Program-made: the position numbers and the translations under genes
Notes under the pieces: model-generated
What the model was told of the DNA's origin: nothing
The model's database searches: none
What the model saw: only the letters and a program-made list of their open reading frames with translations
NCBI RefSeq assembly: GCF_001661345.1
Contig: NW_017962922.1
Span: 478,040 to 542,039 of the forward strand
Reading direction: 5' to 3'
Length of the DNA: 64,000 bases
Source: Ascoidea rubescens DSM 1968
Lineage: Eukaryota > Ascomycota > Saccharomycetes > Ascoideales > Ascoideaceae
In this document: positions 32,222 to 41,958 of the stretch, one piece after another
Layout of the letters: each line of letters opens with the position of its first letter
Position numbering within the stretch: the stretch's first letter is position 1

Positions 32222-33510
32222 ATGGAAACCACTGCCAGCGAAAAGCAGCCCAAGCACGAGCAGACCAGCGTCTTCACGACCGAACTCCACCCCGCCGACA
32301 CCCGCGAGAGCGAGAGCGACTTCGAGGGGCCTGAGCAGCACAGGCAGCAAAGCGAGGAGTTGTCGTTTGATGACTTCAAGAGATACCTCTTCTTCAAGCT
32401 CCAGGCCGGCTACGACAGGGGCAAGGTGAATGTGTATTCCGTCGCACTGTATGTATTCTCCCAACAGCTCCAGCACCGGACGCACACTAACACTTCCCAG
32501 GTATGCCATCTCCCTCTTGAAAAGGTTCAAGGTTAAATACATCGACAGGGCCATTTTGTTCGCCTTTAACCATCCAATTGTTGTTGTAAGTATAAATTCT
32601 CTTGCACCATCCCTGCTGCTTCTTCTTTGGGTTTGCATTCTCTCAATTGATCCCCAGCTAGTTCGCACTTGATTGCAACTGACTGTTCTACACCAATTAT
32701 TGCCGGTTCACTACTAACAACCCTCTCAGACCTTTATTGTCGTTACCTTATTCGTTACCTCACCTGTGTTGATTCCCTTATCGATAATGTTCTTTATCAG
32801 CGCTTTCGTCTCCTTCGTGGTCTTTGTTGGGGCCTTCGCCTTTTGGTTTGGCACAGGTATGTTTTCTTCTTTTCTTCTGACTATAAATCCACATCAGATT
32901 CGTCTTTTCTACACTCTCGCTCTTTTCTCTTTTATATCTGCAATTCCCATTAAGCGCCGACACTAACCATCTCAACGCACTGATTGTACATCAATTTATC
33001 TTCTGCTTCTTTGTTTTCATCATGTTTATCACAGCTTTTGTCTTGTTGCCTTTGATATTGACCTTGACTGGTTTGACTATCACCTCCTATTTGTTTGTTT
33101 CGTCCATTTACAACTTCTACATCTCAAACTACGATCCAAAATCCTTTCAAAGATCCTTCTTGCGAAGATTGGCAAACAAATTTCCTCCATCTATTGGTAC
33201 AATCGAAGTAGATCCTAAAAAGACCCCAAAGGAAAAAAACAAATCGAAAATAGTCAATACAACCAGCAATGTTCCAGCTTCTGTTTCAAATAAGAACTCA
33301 AATAACGATTTCCAAAATACAGCTCAATTTCCAGCAGAAATTGATACCAATTCAACTCCCCAAAAAAATCTATCCATTGATCAACTAATTCAATCTCAAT
33401 CTCAAGTTCAACCTCAATCTCAACCTCCGGTTAACCCCCAACTTCAATCCTCAATCTCATCTCTCTCTCCAGCTCAACAAACTGAAAAACTACTCTCTCC
33501 GACCTATTAA
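32222..33510 (+). CDS. Promethin-like membrane protein with long tail (three introns)
   Basis: Four exons: 32222-32448, 32501-32585, 32730-32856 and 33035-33510, giving 304 residues. Introns: 52 nt (GTATGT..ACACTAAC..CAG), 144 nt (GTAAGT..TACTAAC at 32712..CAG) and 178 nt (GTATGT..ACACTAAC..CAG). All joins are in frame. The N-terminus is acidic/Gln-rich. Exon 2 gives YAISLLKRFKVKYIDRAILF..FNHPIVV. Exons 3-4 give a 70-residue hydrophobic block (SPVLIPLSIMFFISAF.. then FVLLPLILTLTGLTI..), followed by SFLRRLANKFPP and a Ser/Gln/Pro-rich tail. The FNHP motif before a four-segment hydrophobic hairpin resembles promethin/LDAF1, LDO and Osw5 proteins of ER-lipid droplet sites. An ATG at 33022 lies inside intron 3 and would start a shorter form if that intron is kept. 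Family assignment is inference. Confidence 0.72.
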
Positions 33511-33928
33511 TCAAAAATCAAAAAAAAAAAATAATTCAAAACAACTTCCTTTCCATACTTTTATTTAATCTTCTTTTATCTATATATTTATATTACTTTT
33601 TTTTGGTTTTTTTTTGGTTGTATTATTTTTCTTTCTCTTTATCTTCCGTGTCTTGATTTTGCTTTAGCTATCAATTCATCCCTTCATTCTTTTTCATTCA
33701 TTTACACTTACTATTTTCAAAAAAAACTATCGTACTTGGCTATATTAAAAGTATCCGAAAATCTATTTTCGATTTAGTTTAAATTTTAATTTAAATTAAA
33801 ATTTAAATTAACCTTATTTGTTTTTCCCTCTTTTTTAAACGAGGTCTCGATCTTATCTTTTCACTATCTTTTCTTTATATATATATATATATTTTAAAGA
33901 AATACAAATAAAAATCAATTATCCATTA
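33511..33928. other. Convergent intergenic region, T-rich, with AT palindrome
   Basis: Shared 3' region of the promethin-like gene and DOP1. It contains poly-T runs and a 30 bp perfect AT palindrome (33778-33807), which could act as a bidirectional 3'-end element. No gene seen. Confidence 0.55.
33778..33807. repeat. 30 bp perfect AT palindrome
   Basis: Bases 33778-33807 read the same on both strands (TTTAAATTTTAATTT plus its reverse complement). Imperfect pairing extends by three more bases on each side after one mismatch. Confidence 0.9.
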
Positions 33929-36900
33929 TCAATTATCATCAAACAAATCATTGTAAATATCTTGCTCACAACTCTCAATATCCGCTACACTCAATCCATA
34001 CGTCTTCTCAAAATTATACAAGCTTAATGAATCAAAAAATGGCTTCAATAAACTTATGTTCTCAATTTCTTTAACCCCAATCAACCCAGGCTTGCGGTTT
34101 TTCTCAATATCTTCTCGTTCATCAATATTCGTAACTAGCTCAATCCTTCGATAATCATCCAACGATGGCCTCTTATACAACCCCATATTGGAAAGCTTAT
34201 CAATTAACCCAAACAAAACAATTCCTTCATCGTTATCCTGAATGCTATAATTACCACCACTCTTGCCGCCAATATGACTGATTCCACTATTACTCTCTCC
34301 ACTCACGTCAAAATCATATCCACTCGTACCAATCGAATCAGATATAAACAACCAGTCGTTTTGATTGAAATCTTCCTTTTTTAAACACAACAATAAATCC
34401 AACAACTTACACGCTCCTAACAAAGCATTGCAATCAATATCTTCAATCTCTTCCGGTTTTGAACAATCCAAAACATTTTGAAACATTTTTTGTAATTCCG
34501 TATAAATCAACGTCCAATATGACGTCAAATGCGCATCCGAAAATCTCAACACTATTGCTCGAAGACATAAAAACACTTCTTCTTTTAGTGCATTCGAAGT
34601 TGTCAATATTTCTTCAATCTTACTCATAATCTCTTTCAAATTCAAAATATACGTGTCTTTCGCCGATATTATCAATAAAAAAACAATTCGTTTCAACTTC
34701 AATATCTTCGAATTAATCTCACTCTCATTCCATCCAAATAACGTCGTGGAACTAGCATTATGTGGCTCAACTTTTGATAAAAACTCGCCCATCTTATCCT
34801 TATCCGACTCAATCCAATTTTTAATTATAACCTTCCATGATAAACTATGAATCAAACTCATCTTGAAAAATTTAGAATCAACAAATACGTCATTAATCGT
34901 TAGTTTCCAGGTTTTAACATTCAATGCTGCCTCGCTCAATTCAACTAATAAATCAAGCAAATATGATGGTAAATTAGGAAATGTCTTGGATTTCAATGCT
35001 GGTGTCACAATATTTAACACTATCGACGTCATTGTGGTAGTAAATTTATCATAGTCCTGCACTATGCTACTAATATACGGCAATGTACTCTGAATTGATT
35101 TACAAAGCTCTTCCTGTGTAACACTCGCATCTGTCTTCTCATCTATAGGACTTTCAGTTTGTTTATAAAAGGCTACTGAAATAGTTAATCGGTCTTTCGA
35201 ATTTTCATCATTTCGCTCATCCATATCAAATGAAGGCTTATTGGACAGAGACCCAGTTGGAGAGGTTAAAGATACTGATGTCATTGCATCCAAAATCGCA
35301 CTTTGGTTCGAAGGTCCTCGAGCAGATAGTGTCCCCGATAAGATTTTCATAAAAGTATCTGATATCTCTCTCTTAACTTTTCTCTGTTCGCCAAATTTAG
35401 ACTTGTTTAATTTTTCCCCCAAAATGCAGGTAAATTGCAATATAAATGGGTAAATATTAGCATAGACACTACCCAAATTTTGAACATCTTTTAAAAAATT
35501 CATACTTTGATTCCAAATTTCTTCAACAGCATCACTTTCTAATGATTTCACATACTCAACTAAAAACATTGATAACATCTTGTCATTGAGATTGCTAGAC
35601 GAAAGTAAATGAATTGATATTTTGTATTTTGAACTAACTGCTTCAGGATTTAGTTTCAAATTTATCAAATTAAATATATGAGGAACGGTCGATTGTGGTT
35701 TCCCACCATCTAACATGTGTAAAATCTTGAACAATGGTGCTGAAAAATTGCGATCAGCAAGCATCAAGGTTTGTAAAACTTCTAATGGTTGCAACTGATA
35801 AAGTTTTTCCAACAACTTTTTTGATCTAAATTTAAGATTAGAAATATGATAGTTTATCGACTTTAAAAAATTCAAATCATTTTGAGGATAATAATTTAAA
35901 TAGTAATTTGTATCATTTGAATTTTTGAGTTGCAATCTTGTTTTTTGCTCTGCCCAAGACCAAATATCCAGGCATACTTTGGCAGTTTCTTGAATGCAAT
36001 ACAAAATTATTAGTTTTTTGTTTTCTTCTGCAGTTCTGGCCATTGGAGTTTCAACCGCAAATACCCCAGACATTACTGAACCAAAAAAACCAGGGTCATT
36101 GGAATTGGTTTTGGCTGATGTGATTTTGGCTTCACTAGAAGAAATGTATATGTGACAATAAGATAAAACATCATCCAACGCGTTCATCAATAAAGCGATA
36201 GATTGTCCAATTTCAAATGTCATTTTACTATTTTTTTCTTTATCTATTGTTACATCATTAGCATTATAATTGTTATCAAAAGAATTTCTAATTAGTGAAA
36301 AAAAGTCGTTAATCTTAGTGCAAATACATTCTGTCAATGGAGTAATAGCTTGAATTATCGATTCGCCAAAATAAACAGTGCTTTTAGATAAAAGCTGCGC
36401 CCAATAATTTATCAAAATTGAATTATTAATTCTTTTCACACTTAGGATTAAATATTCCAAAAGTTTAATATCCTTGATATTATCAATTTTATCCTCAGTT
36501 TTAAATAACAAATAGGATTTGGCATATTCAACTGAAAAAATATTCAACTTCACTTTTTGATCATATGAAGTCTTCAACACAGATGAAATAATCCTTAAAA
36601 AACTTACCAATATATAATCATAATTGTAATTATAGTTTATGTAAGAGTTTTGACTGGTCTCTTTATAGTTCAAGTTATCCAATTTTTGAAAATATTTGAA
36701 TGAAATCTTTAATAAAATCGATGGAATTTGAGCAAAATCCTTTTCGTTGCCATTTAACAACATCTCAAGCAATGCCAATGAAGTTCTCATCGCTTTTGTG
36801 AACGAGCAAATTGATGATAAACGATTCATGGTGCTCTCATCCAACTCTAATGAAAGAAACCTTAAAAGTACGGCGATAATCAAATTTTTGTATGTTGATA

Positions 36901-39900
36901 AATCAAAGTTATCTTCAAAACCAGCATTGATTATTTGTATTTGGAGCTCACGATCTAACACAGTTAATTCATTACTTATTCCGCTTATTAATAGAGGCGG
37001 ATCGACATTTAAAACATTCATAATAGTCTGCACTTGATAACAGTATAAATCAATATCATCTATAATATATATTCGGGATTTAGAAGCTTTAGTATTCATG
37101 ATAAAACTTGTTTTCGCCAATGGAATTGAAATCATTTTAAATAATCGGTTAGAAGACCCAGATTTTGAGGTAGATGAAATCCAATATGAAGCAAGAAGGT
37201 AATCAGAAGATCTTTTGACTGCCAACTCATCTAAGACCAATTGAAACGGTCTTGATAAAATTTGGTCCATGAAAAAGTTATTGTTGGACAAATTAGCTGT
37301 GTGAGTCCAAAGAGCAGAAAACCCACGAAATCTATCATATTTGTCATGTTTATCTGCATTTAAAAACAAATTTGACAATTCTGACTCAATATAGTGAGGA
37401 TCAATGCTAAGCTCAAAGCTTAAAATATATTTAACCGACTCGACTTGGTATTTGCTTGAAGGGTCGATAAGACAGTCCCATAGCAATCTTAGTAATACTT
37501 TGAGCAATTCGATTTTCTTGAGAGTGCTCAAACTTTTAGTAATTTCATTAAATATTTTTGAAATTCCAAAGGTGATTGAAACAAAAGATAAACTGACTTG
37601 AGATGGTTGACCAAGAAGGTAATGATTCTCATTTTCAAAACCATCTATATTGCTGGAAATATTATATATTCTTTCCCAAGCAGATTTTGCTAAACCCAAG
37701 CTGTCGTCATTATTAAGTGGGGTATCAATTGATGATTTAAACAGATGGTTGGAAATTTTAAAATTATTTTTGAATCCATCAGATTTTCTTAAATTTTTCA
37801 AGTTAAAAACTTCGTCAATGAAAAAATCATTTTTCCAAGTAAATTTATTATCGTTACTACTATTGTTATTTTTTGGAATCTTTTCTAGCACATCATTCAA
37901 AAGATCGCAATAATAATATATCATATCATCTCTTTTTTTTAATGCTTTCCAGACTAGAATAGTTATTGAGTTCAAAATCATTAATGACAAATCAGCAGGT
38001 GGAATGGGTGAGGATTGGGGATCGTCTATATTGTTCAAATTGTATTGATACACATATCCAAGAACCTCATTTTTTACGATGTAATTATCATCTGGAGTTT
38101 TCGAAACTTTGGAATAATAATTCTGAATTATATTATATGTTTGAATGGAAAATTGTTTAAAGAGTTGGTCTTGTTTTTCAATTTGATTCTGATCGTTGGA
38201 TAGTTTGTTTTGATTATTGAATAAAGAATGAAGAGCAGTATTATGGATGTGTTCTATTGGAAGAAAAGCTCTTTCTGGAATTAAGTTTAAGATTGATTTA
38301 ACCAAGGTATACCAATCAAAGTCATTAAATGGATTGGTATCATCAATCAAGTTAATTTTGTTGCAAATGATGTTTGAATTTTCAGGGAAGGGGAGCTTAG
38401 TGGTTTTTTCTGAGTTTTTATCAACAATTGATTTGTCCTTTTCTTGATCAATTGTTATGAAATTATTGTTGAAAATTTTTTTAAATAATAAAAGCAAAAG
38501 GTTTAAAGGGAGGTGTTTTACAATCATTTCTTCTTCATCGACATTGAAGTAGTTGGTGGTGAATTTGAATAAAAGGAGTTGATTTTTGTCAATGAGTTTA
38601 AATAGATCTGACCAGATATTTATGGGCTCAATGTTATCAAAGAAAGCGGAAGCATTTTTTAAGACTTGATTAAATTCATTATCAGTGTTAGAGTTATTTA
38701 AAGTGTTGGATGAGTTGTTTTGAGATTGAATTGAGTAATTGTTGGTAGAGATATTCAATTGATGATGGAGGATTTGAATTGAAGAAATGCAAGGAATGAA
38801 AACCTCTGGTATTATAAGAGAGCCAATTTCCCACTTGTCCATTATAGCTAGACAAATTTTATAGGCTTGGATCATTCTTTTGTAGGGAGGCATTGAATCG
38901 TGGTTTGTAATGATTTTGTGAGTATCTTCAGACGAATTGTTTTGGATATCTATTAGTTTTAGTAGGCCATTTACTAGTTGAGATTTACCGTATTTTTTGA
39001 AATAATTGATTCTAGTAGTTTTTGGTTTTTCTGGACTTGATGATTGTTTGCTTGAGTCGAGTATGGAAGGTTGTTTTTCTTGTTCAGATGTACTTTTAGT
39101 GTCATTGATAATATCGGATGACAGTTTTAAAAAAGCTTGGGGTAGTGAGTGTCTATTTGGTAAATTTGATGAATCTAAGAGATCGGGGCCTAGTAGCCAA
39201 TTCCATAATCTTCTGTTTAAAGACATGTCTTTTCTCAATACGGTTGAAGAAGCACAGATGATTAATTTAGTTAAATCTGAGGGAGTGGCTAGTAGTTGTA
39301 GGATGTTTGAGTTTAGTTGCAATTTGGATAGTAATAAATCGAAAAAGCCTCTTTGAACAAAAATGTTGTCATCCTTCAAGGCTTTACAAAAGGCTCTTAT
39401 TAGTAGACCAGGTTCAGGAGAGACGCATGCTTTTGCTTCGTTGGGTAGATTGGATAAAGCATTTTCCTTCAATACTTTATTTGACCAAATATCGGTGGAG
39501 TCAAGGTTGAACCTCAATTGGTCTTTATTGTCAAGATTAGATTGGATATCAGTAGCATTTGCAAGAGATACAATGTTAAAGGAAGGCAATCTTTTATTGC
39601 ACCATATTAGAGCGCCCAATCTTTTGTCTGGATTTGAGATTATGATTAAAAACAACGATTGCCAAAAAGAAGAGTTGTCATTCAAGTTTTTCTTTAGAGT
39701 GTCGATTAGATCTAGGACATCAAGAAAACTTTCGCTTGATTCATCGTCAATTGCAGGCAATAAACTTAGCAATAGAGGCTTGATCATGATTTTAAGGCAG
39801 ATCGGGTTTAGTGTGATTATGAAGGTGTCAAACAATTCAATCAAGGAAGGCTTGATAGAAATAGATGCAAAAGACATTAAGGGCAACAAGCCAGGAATCC

Positions 39901-40315
39901 AGATGGAGATTTGGTTTGATAATTTTTTCAAGCCAATCATTTTGAAAATGTAGGAATAGACCTCAATTGTCTTCATGTGCACTCCACTGGGCAAATTTGG
40001 TGATAGACAGTTTGCTAGGTTTTTGGATATTTTCAAAGAGTAGATTTTGGGCAACCAGTTTCCTCTTGAATTTGACTGTAAGGATTTCAACAACTTGGCC
40101 AAAAAGGAGATGTAGTCAGCCCATTCAACCACCGAATTGAAGATGGAGAGAGACTTGTCCAAGGAGGCAAGATATCTTCTGTCTTTGGAATCCAACAGTC
40201 GTTTGTCCAATTCGTTTTCATCGTCGTTGAGGATGTTGGCGAATCTCGAGTGGTGGGAGCGAAAGGGAATGACCTTCAACAAGGTGTTGTGTTTCAGTGA
40301 AGCAGCAAAAGACAT
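33929..40315 (-). CDS. DOP1: DOP1/Dopey family, Golgi-endosome trafficking protein
   Basis: The product is 2128 aa from the ATG at 40315-40313; yeast Dop1 is about 1700 aa, so Asn/Ser-rich insertions add length. The N-terminal Dopey domain is clear: DRRYLASLDKSLSIFNSVVEWADYISFLAKLLKSLQ, GNWLPKIYSLKISKNLANCLSPNLPSGVHMKTIEVYSYIF, WIPGLLPLMSFASISIKPSL. The large remainder is alpha-helical repeat with conserved islands and ends with an acidic SVADIESCEQDIYNDLF. Dop1 binds Mon2 and the P4-ATPase Neo1, acts at the Golgi and endosomes, and is essential in yeast. It diverges from a mitochondrial protein gene with 223 bp between starts. Confidence 0.93.
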   Translation of the reverse strand: MSFAASLKHNTLLKVIPFRSHHSRFANILNDDENELDKRLLDSKDRRYLASLDKSLSIFNSVVEWADYISFLAKLLKSLQSNSRGNWLPKIYSLKISKNLANCLSPNLPSGVHMKTIEVYSYIFKMIGLKKLSNQISIWIPGLLPLMSFASISIKPSLIELFDTFIITLNPICLKIMIKPLLLSLLPAIDDESSESFLDVLDLIDTLKKNLNDNSSFWQSLFLIIISNPDKRLGALIWCNKRLPSFNIVSLANATDIQSNLDNKDQLRFNLDSTDIWSNKVLKENALSNLPNEAKACVSPEPGLLIRAFCKALKDDNIFVQRGFFDLLLSKLQLNSNILQLLATPSDLTKLIICASSTVLRKDMSLNRRLWNWLLGPDLLDSSNLPNRHSLPQAFLKLSSDIINDTKSTSEQEKQPSILDSSKQSSSPEKPKTTRINYFKKYGKSQLVNGLLKLIDIQNNSSEDTHKIITNHDSMPPYKRMIQAYKICLAIMDKWEIGSLIIPEVFIPCISSIQILHHQLNISTNNYSIQSQNNSSNTLNNSNTDNEFNQVLKNASAFFDNIEPINIWSDLFKLIDKNQLLLFKFTTNYFNVDEEEMIVKHLPLNLLLLLFKKIFNNNFITIDQEKDKSIVDKNSEKTTKLPFPENSNIICNKINLIDDTNPFNDFDWYTLVKSILNLIPERAFLPIEHIHNTALHSLFNNQNKLSNDQNQIEKQDQLFKQFSIQTYNIIQNYYSKVSKTPDDNYIVKNEVLGYVYQYNLNNIDDPQSSPIPPADLSLMILNSITILVWKALKKRDDMIYYYCDLLNDVLEKIPKNNNSSNDNKFTWKNDFFIDEVFNLKNLRKSDGFKNNFKISNHLFKSSIDTPLNNDDSLGLAKSAWERIYNISSNIDGFENENHYLLGQPSQVSLSFVSITFGISKIFNEITKSLSTLKKIELLKVLLRLLWDCLIDPSSKYQVESVKYILSFELSIDPHYIESELSNLFLNADKHDKYDRFRGFSALWTHTANLSNNNFFMDQILSRPFQLVLDELAVKRSSDYLLASYWISSTSKSGSSNRLFKMISIPLAKTSFIMNTKASKSRIYIIDDIDLYCYQVQTIMNVLNVDPPLLISGISNELTVLDRELQIQIINAGFEDNFDLSTYKNLIIAVLLRFLSLELDESTMNRLSSICSFTKAMRTSLALLEMLLNGNEKDFAQIPSILLKISFKYFQKLDNLNYKETSQNSYINYNYNYDYILVSFLRIISSVLKTSYDQKVKLNIFSVEYAKSYLLFKTEDKIDNIKDIKLLEYLILSVKRINNSILINYWAQLLSKSTVYFGESIIQAITPLTECICTKINDFFSLIRNSFDNNYNANDVTIDKEKNSKMTFEIGQSIALLMNALDDVLSYCHIYISSSEAKITSAKTNSNDPGFFGSVMSGVFAVETPMARTAEENKKLIILYCIQETAKVCLDIWSWAEQKTRLQLKNSNDTNYYLNYYPQNDLNFLKSINYHISNLKFRSKKLLEKLYQLQPLEVLQTLMLADRNFSAPLFKILHMLDGGKPQSTVPHIFNLINLKLNPEAVSSKYKISIHLLSSSNLNDKMLSMFLVEYVKSLESDAVEEIWNQSMNFLKDVQNLGSVYANIYPFILQFTCILGEKLNKSKFGEQRKVKREISDTFMKILSGTLSARGPSNQSAILDAMTSVSLTSPTGSLSNKPSFDMDERNDENSKDRLTISVAFYKQTESPIDEKTDASVTQEELCKSIQSTLPYISSIVQDYDKFTTTMTSIVLNIVTPALKSKTFPNLPSYLLDLLVELSEAALNVKTWKLTINDVFVDSKFFKMSLIHSLSWKVIIKNWIESDKDKMGEFLSKVEPHNASSTTLFGWNESEINSKILKLKRIVFLLIISAKDTYILNLKEIMSKIEEILTTSNALKEEVFLCLRAIVLRFSDAHLTSYWTLIYTELQKMFQNVLDCSKPEEIEDIDCNALLGACKLLDLLLCLKKEDFNQNDWLFISDSIGTSGYDFDVSGESNSGISHIGGKSGGNYSIQDNDEGIVLFGLIDKLSNMGLYKRPSLDDYRRIELVTNIDEREDIEKNRKPGLIGVKEIENISLLKPFFDSLSLYNFEKTYGLSVADIESCEQDIYNDLFDDN

Positions 40316-40538
40316 GGCCAGAGCAGCACAGAAGGGGGCAATGGGCGAGAGAACAATTGTTGCTCAGGGGCAGAAGCAGCATTTCCAGCAGCTTCCTCAC
40401 CGGCAGCAGAGGCTCTTTCCTCTGTTTTCTCCAGCACAGCAAAGGCAAAAAGCCACGGCTGTGGGTCGCGCCGGGTAGCAGAGAAAGGAAGATATACTCG
40501 GCGCGAGAGGAAGGAGGAGGAAGAGAAGGAGGACAGCA

Positions 40539-41396
40539 ATGGTGGCAAGCAGTTTTTGGGTCGTTGGACGAAGCAGTGGTGCTCGAGGGGTGTTTGTGCT
40601 GGGGGCCAGACAGTTTGGGCTGGTGGGTCTTCTCAGGAGCCAGGCGAGAGGCAGCAACAGCAGCAGCAGCTCTGCCTACGAGGTGGAGCCAGAGCCTATG
40701 ACGAGACACACTAAACCAACAAACAGTGCTTCCAGAAACCGGATGGTGGAACGAGCTCCCAAGTTTCTAAGGCCCACAGTCCAGTTGTTTTTGCAGTATC
40801 CCTTTTCGCACTGCTTGAGTTTCTTTGTGCTTCAAAGCTTTTTCAAAACTGTTCCCTTTTTCGTGTGCTGGTACTTGTTCTACAAGTTTGACTACACTCT
40901 ACCCAACTCATTCGCTGTTTCGAACGAGCTCATTGACAATGGAGCTAGATTGATCCAAGACTCTATGCAGAACAACGAGGAACTTATCAACTGTTTGCAA
41001 AAAATCGATAACAACGTCTACAACAGCAACGGTTCCCTAAATGAGGAGACTATTAACAATTTCGTTACGAAAGGCGCCAATTCGTATGCTTTGCTAAAAT
41101 TCTTGAAACCTGTTAGTTCCTTCGTTTCATTGTCGCTCATGCCTCTTTTCACGAGACAAGTAGTAATACCTGTAATCCACTTCTACAAAGCATTGAAGGT
41201 TTACTCAGATCCAGACAATAATCATTCCTTCTTTGAAATACTAGACGAAATCAAAGCGCAGAACAAAAAAGAAGTTGATCAAATCGACAATTCACCTTCC
41301 AAATACACACCGGATATAAATAGCAAAATCATCAAGAATGATGAAATTTGGAATGTCCCAATCCCCAAAGGCTATAAAAAGAAAGGTATTTTCTAG
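40539..41396 (+). CDS. Predicted mitochondrial inner-membrane protein, unidentified
   Basis: The product is 285 aa from ATG 40539. The first 45 residues are rich in Arg, Gly, Ala and Ser with no acidic residue (VGRSSGARGVFVLGARQFG), typical of a mitochondrial presequence. A central block PKFLRPTVQLFLQYPFSHCLSFF..FFKTVPFFVCWYLFYKFDY gives one or two membrane segments, a soluble helical part follows, and a second hydrophobic segment lies at SSFVSLSLMPLFTRQVVIPVIHFY. The C-terminus ends VPIPKGYKKKGIF. Similar small two-helix mitochondrial proteins exist in yeast (for example the MRX group), but I cannot name the orthologue. The 5' part is much GC-richer than the rest of the gene, so the exact start is somewhat uncertain; a later Met (for instance in EPMTRHTK) is possible. 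Confidence 0.72.
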   Translation: MVASSFWVVGRSSGARGVFVLGARQFGLVGLLRSQARGSNSSSSSAYEVEPEPMTRHTKPTNSASRNRMVERAPKFLRPTVQLFLQYPFSHCLSFFVLQSFFKTVPFFVCWYLFYKFDYTLPNSFAVSNELIDNGARLIQDSMQNNEELINCLQKIDNNVYNSNGSLNEETINNFVTKGANSYALLKFLKPVSSFVSLSLMPLFTRQVVIPVIHFYKALKVYSDPDNNHSFFEILDEIKAQNKKEVDQIDNSPSKYTPDINSKIIKNDEIWNVPIPKGYKKKGIF

Positions 41397-41958
41397 CTCA
41401 CTTTCTTCAGACTTGCTTTTCTATATATTCTCTTTTTCTTTTGGCTCTCAGCTATTGTATATATTTCTCATACTCCAACGTCGACCTTATTGTCTGTGTA
41501 TTAGGGGCTTCTTGTCTCTCGCTAAAAGACACAAGAATGTCCTCTTCAGCTCAAATTGCTGCTTTTGTTTTGCAGCTGGTCTAGTAAATCCTTTTTTTGG
41601 GTCCTTTCTCTCTTATGCACACTTTAAAACATCGATTTAGTACTGTGGGGGGTAGTAAAGGAATATCTAACTAAGTTTCCTCCAACTCTTTTTCTTTACT
41701 GATGAACACGTTTAAAAATAATCATTTAAATATAGCAAATAATAATGGGTTGGCAAATTATAACTTCGCCTGTTCTATTACGAGCTCATCTGCTATATAT
41801 CCCAGCATTTTGTTTTACTCAAAGATACTAGTTTACTAATTACTAATTACTAATTACTATTCTAAAAATCTTCCAATCACCAACTCACTAACTCACATAT
41901 TTACAAACCCATCAACCTACTCTAACACTTCTCAATTCTACTCATCAAATAGACGAGG
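41397..41958. other. Promoter region of the GPI cell-wall protein
   Basis: A TATATAT box lies at 41794-41800, about 160 bp before the start. A 'tactaat' repeat (about four copies) lies at 41835-41859, followed by C/A-rich leader sequence. No gene seen. Confidence 0.45.

Noticed and set aside
31742-32668. 308-codon open frame on the minus strand
   Set aside because: It runs antisense through the first two exons of the promethin-like gene, whose splice sites and coding sense are coherent; its own product is unlike any protein family.
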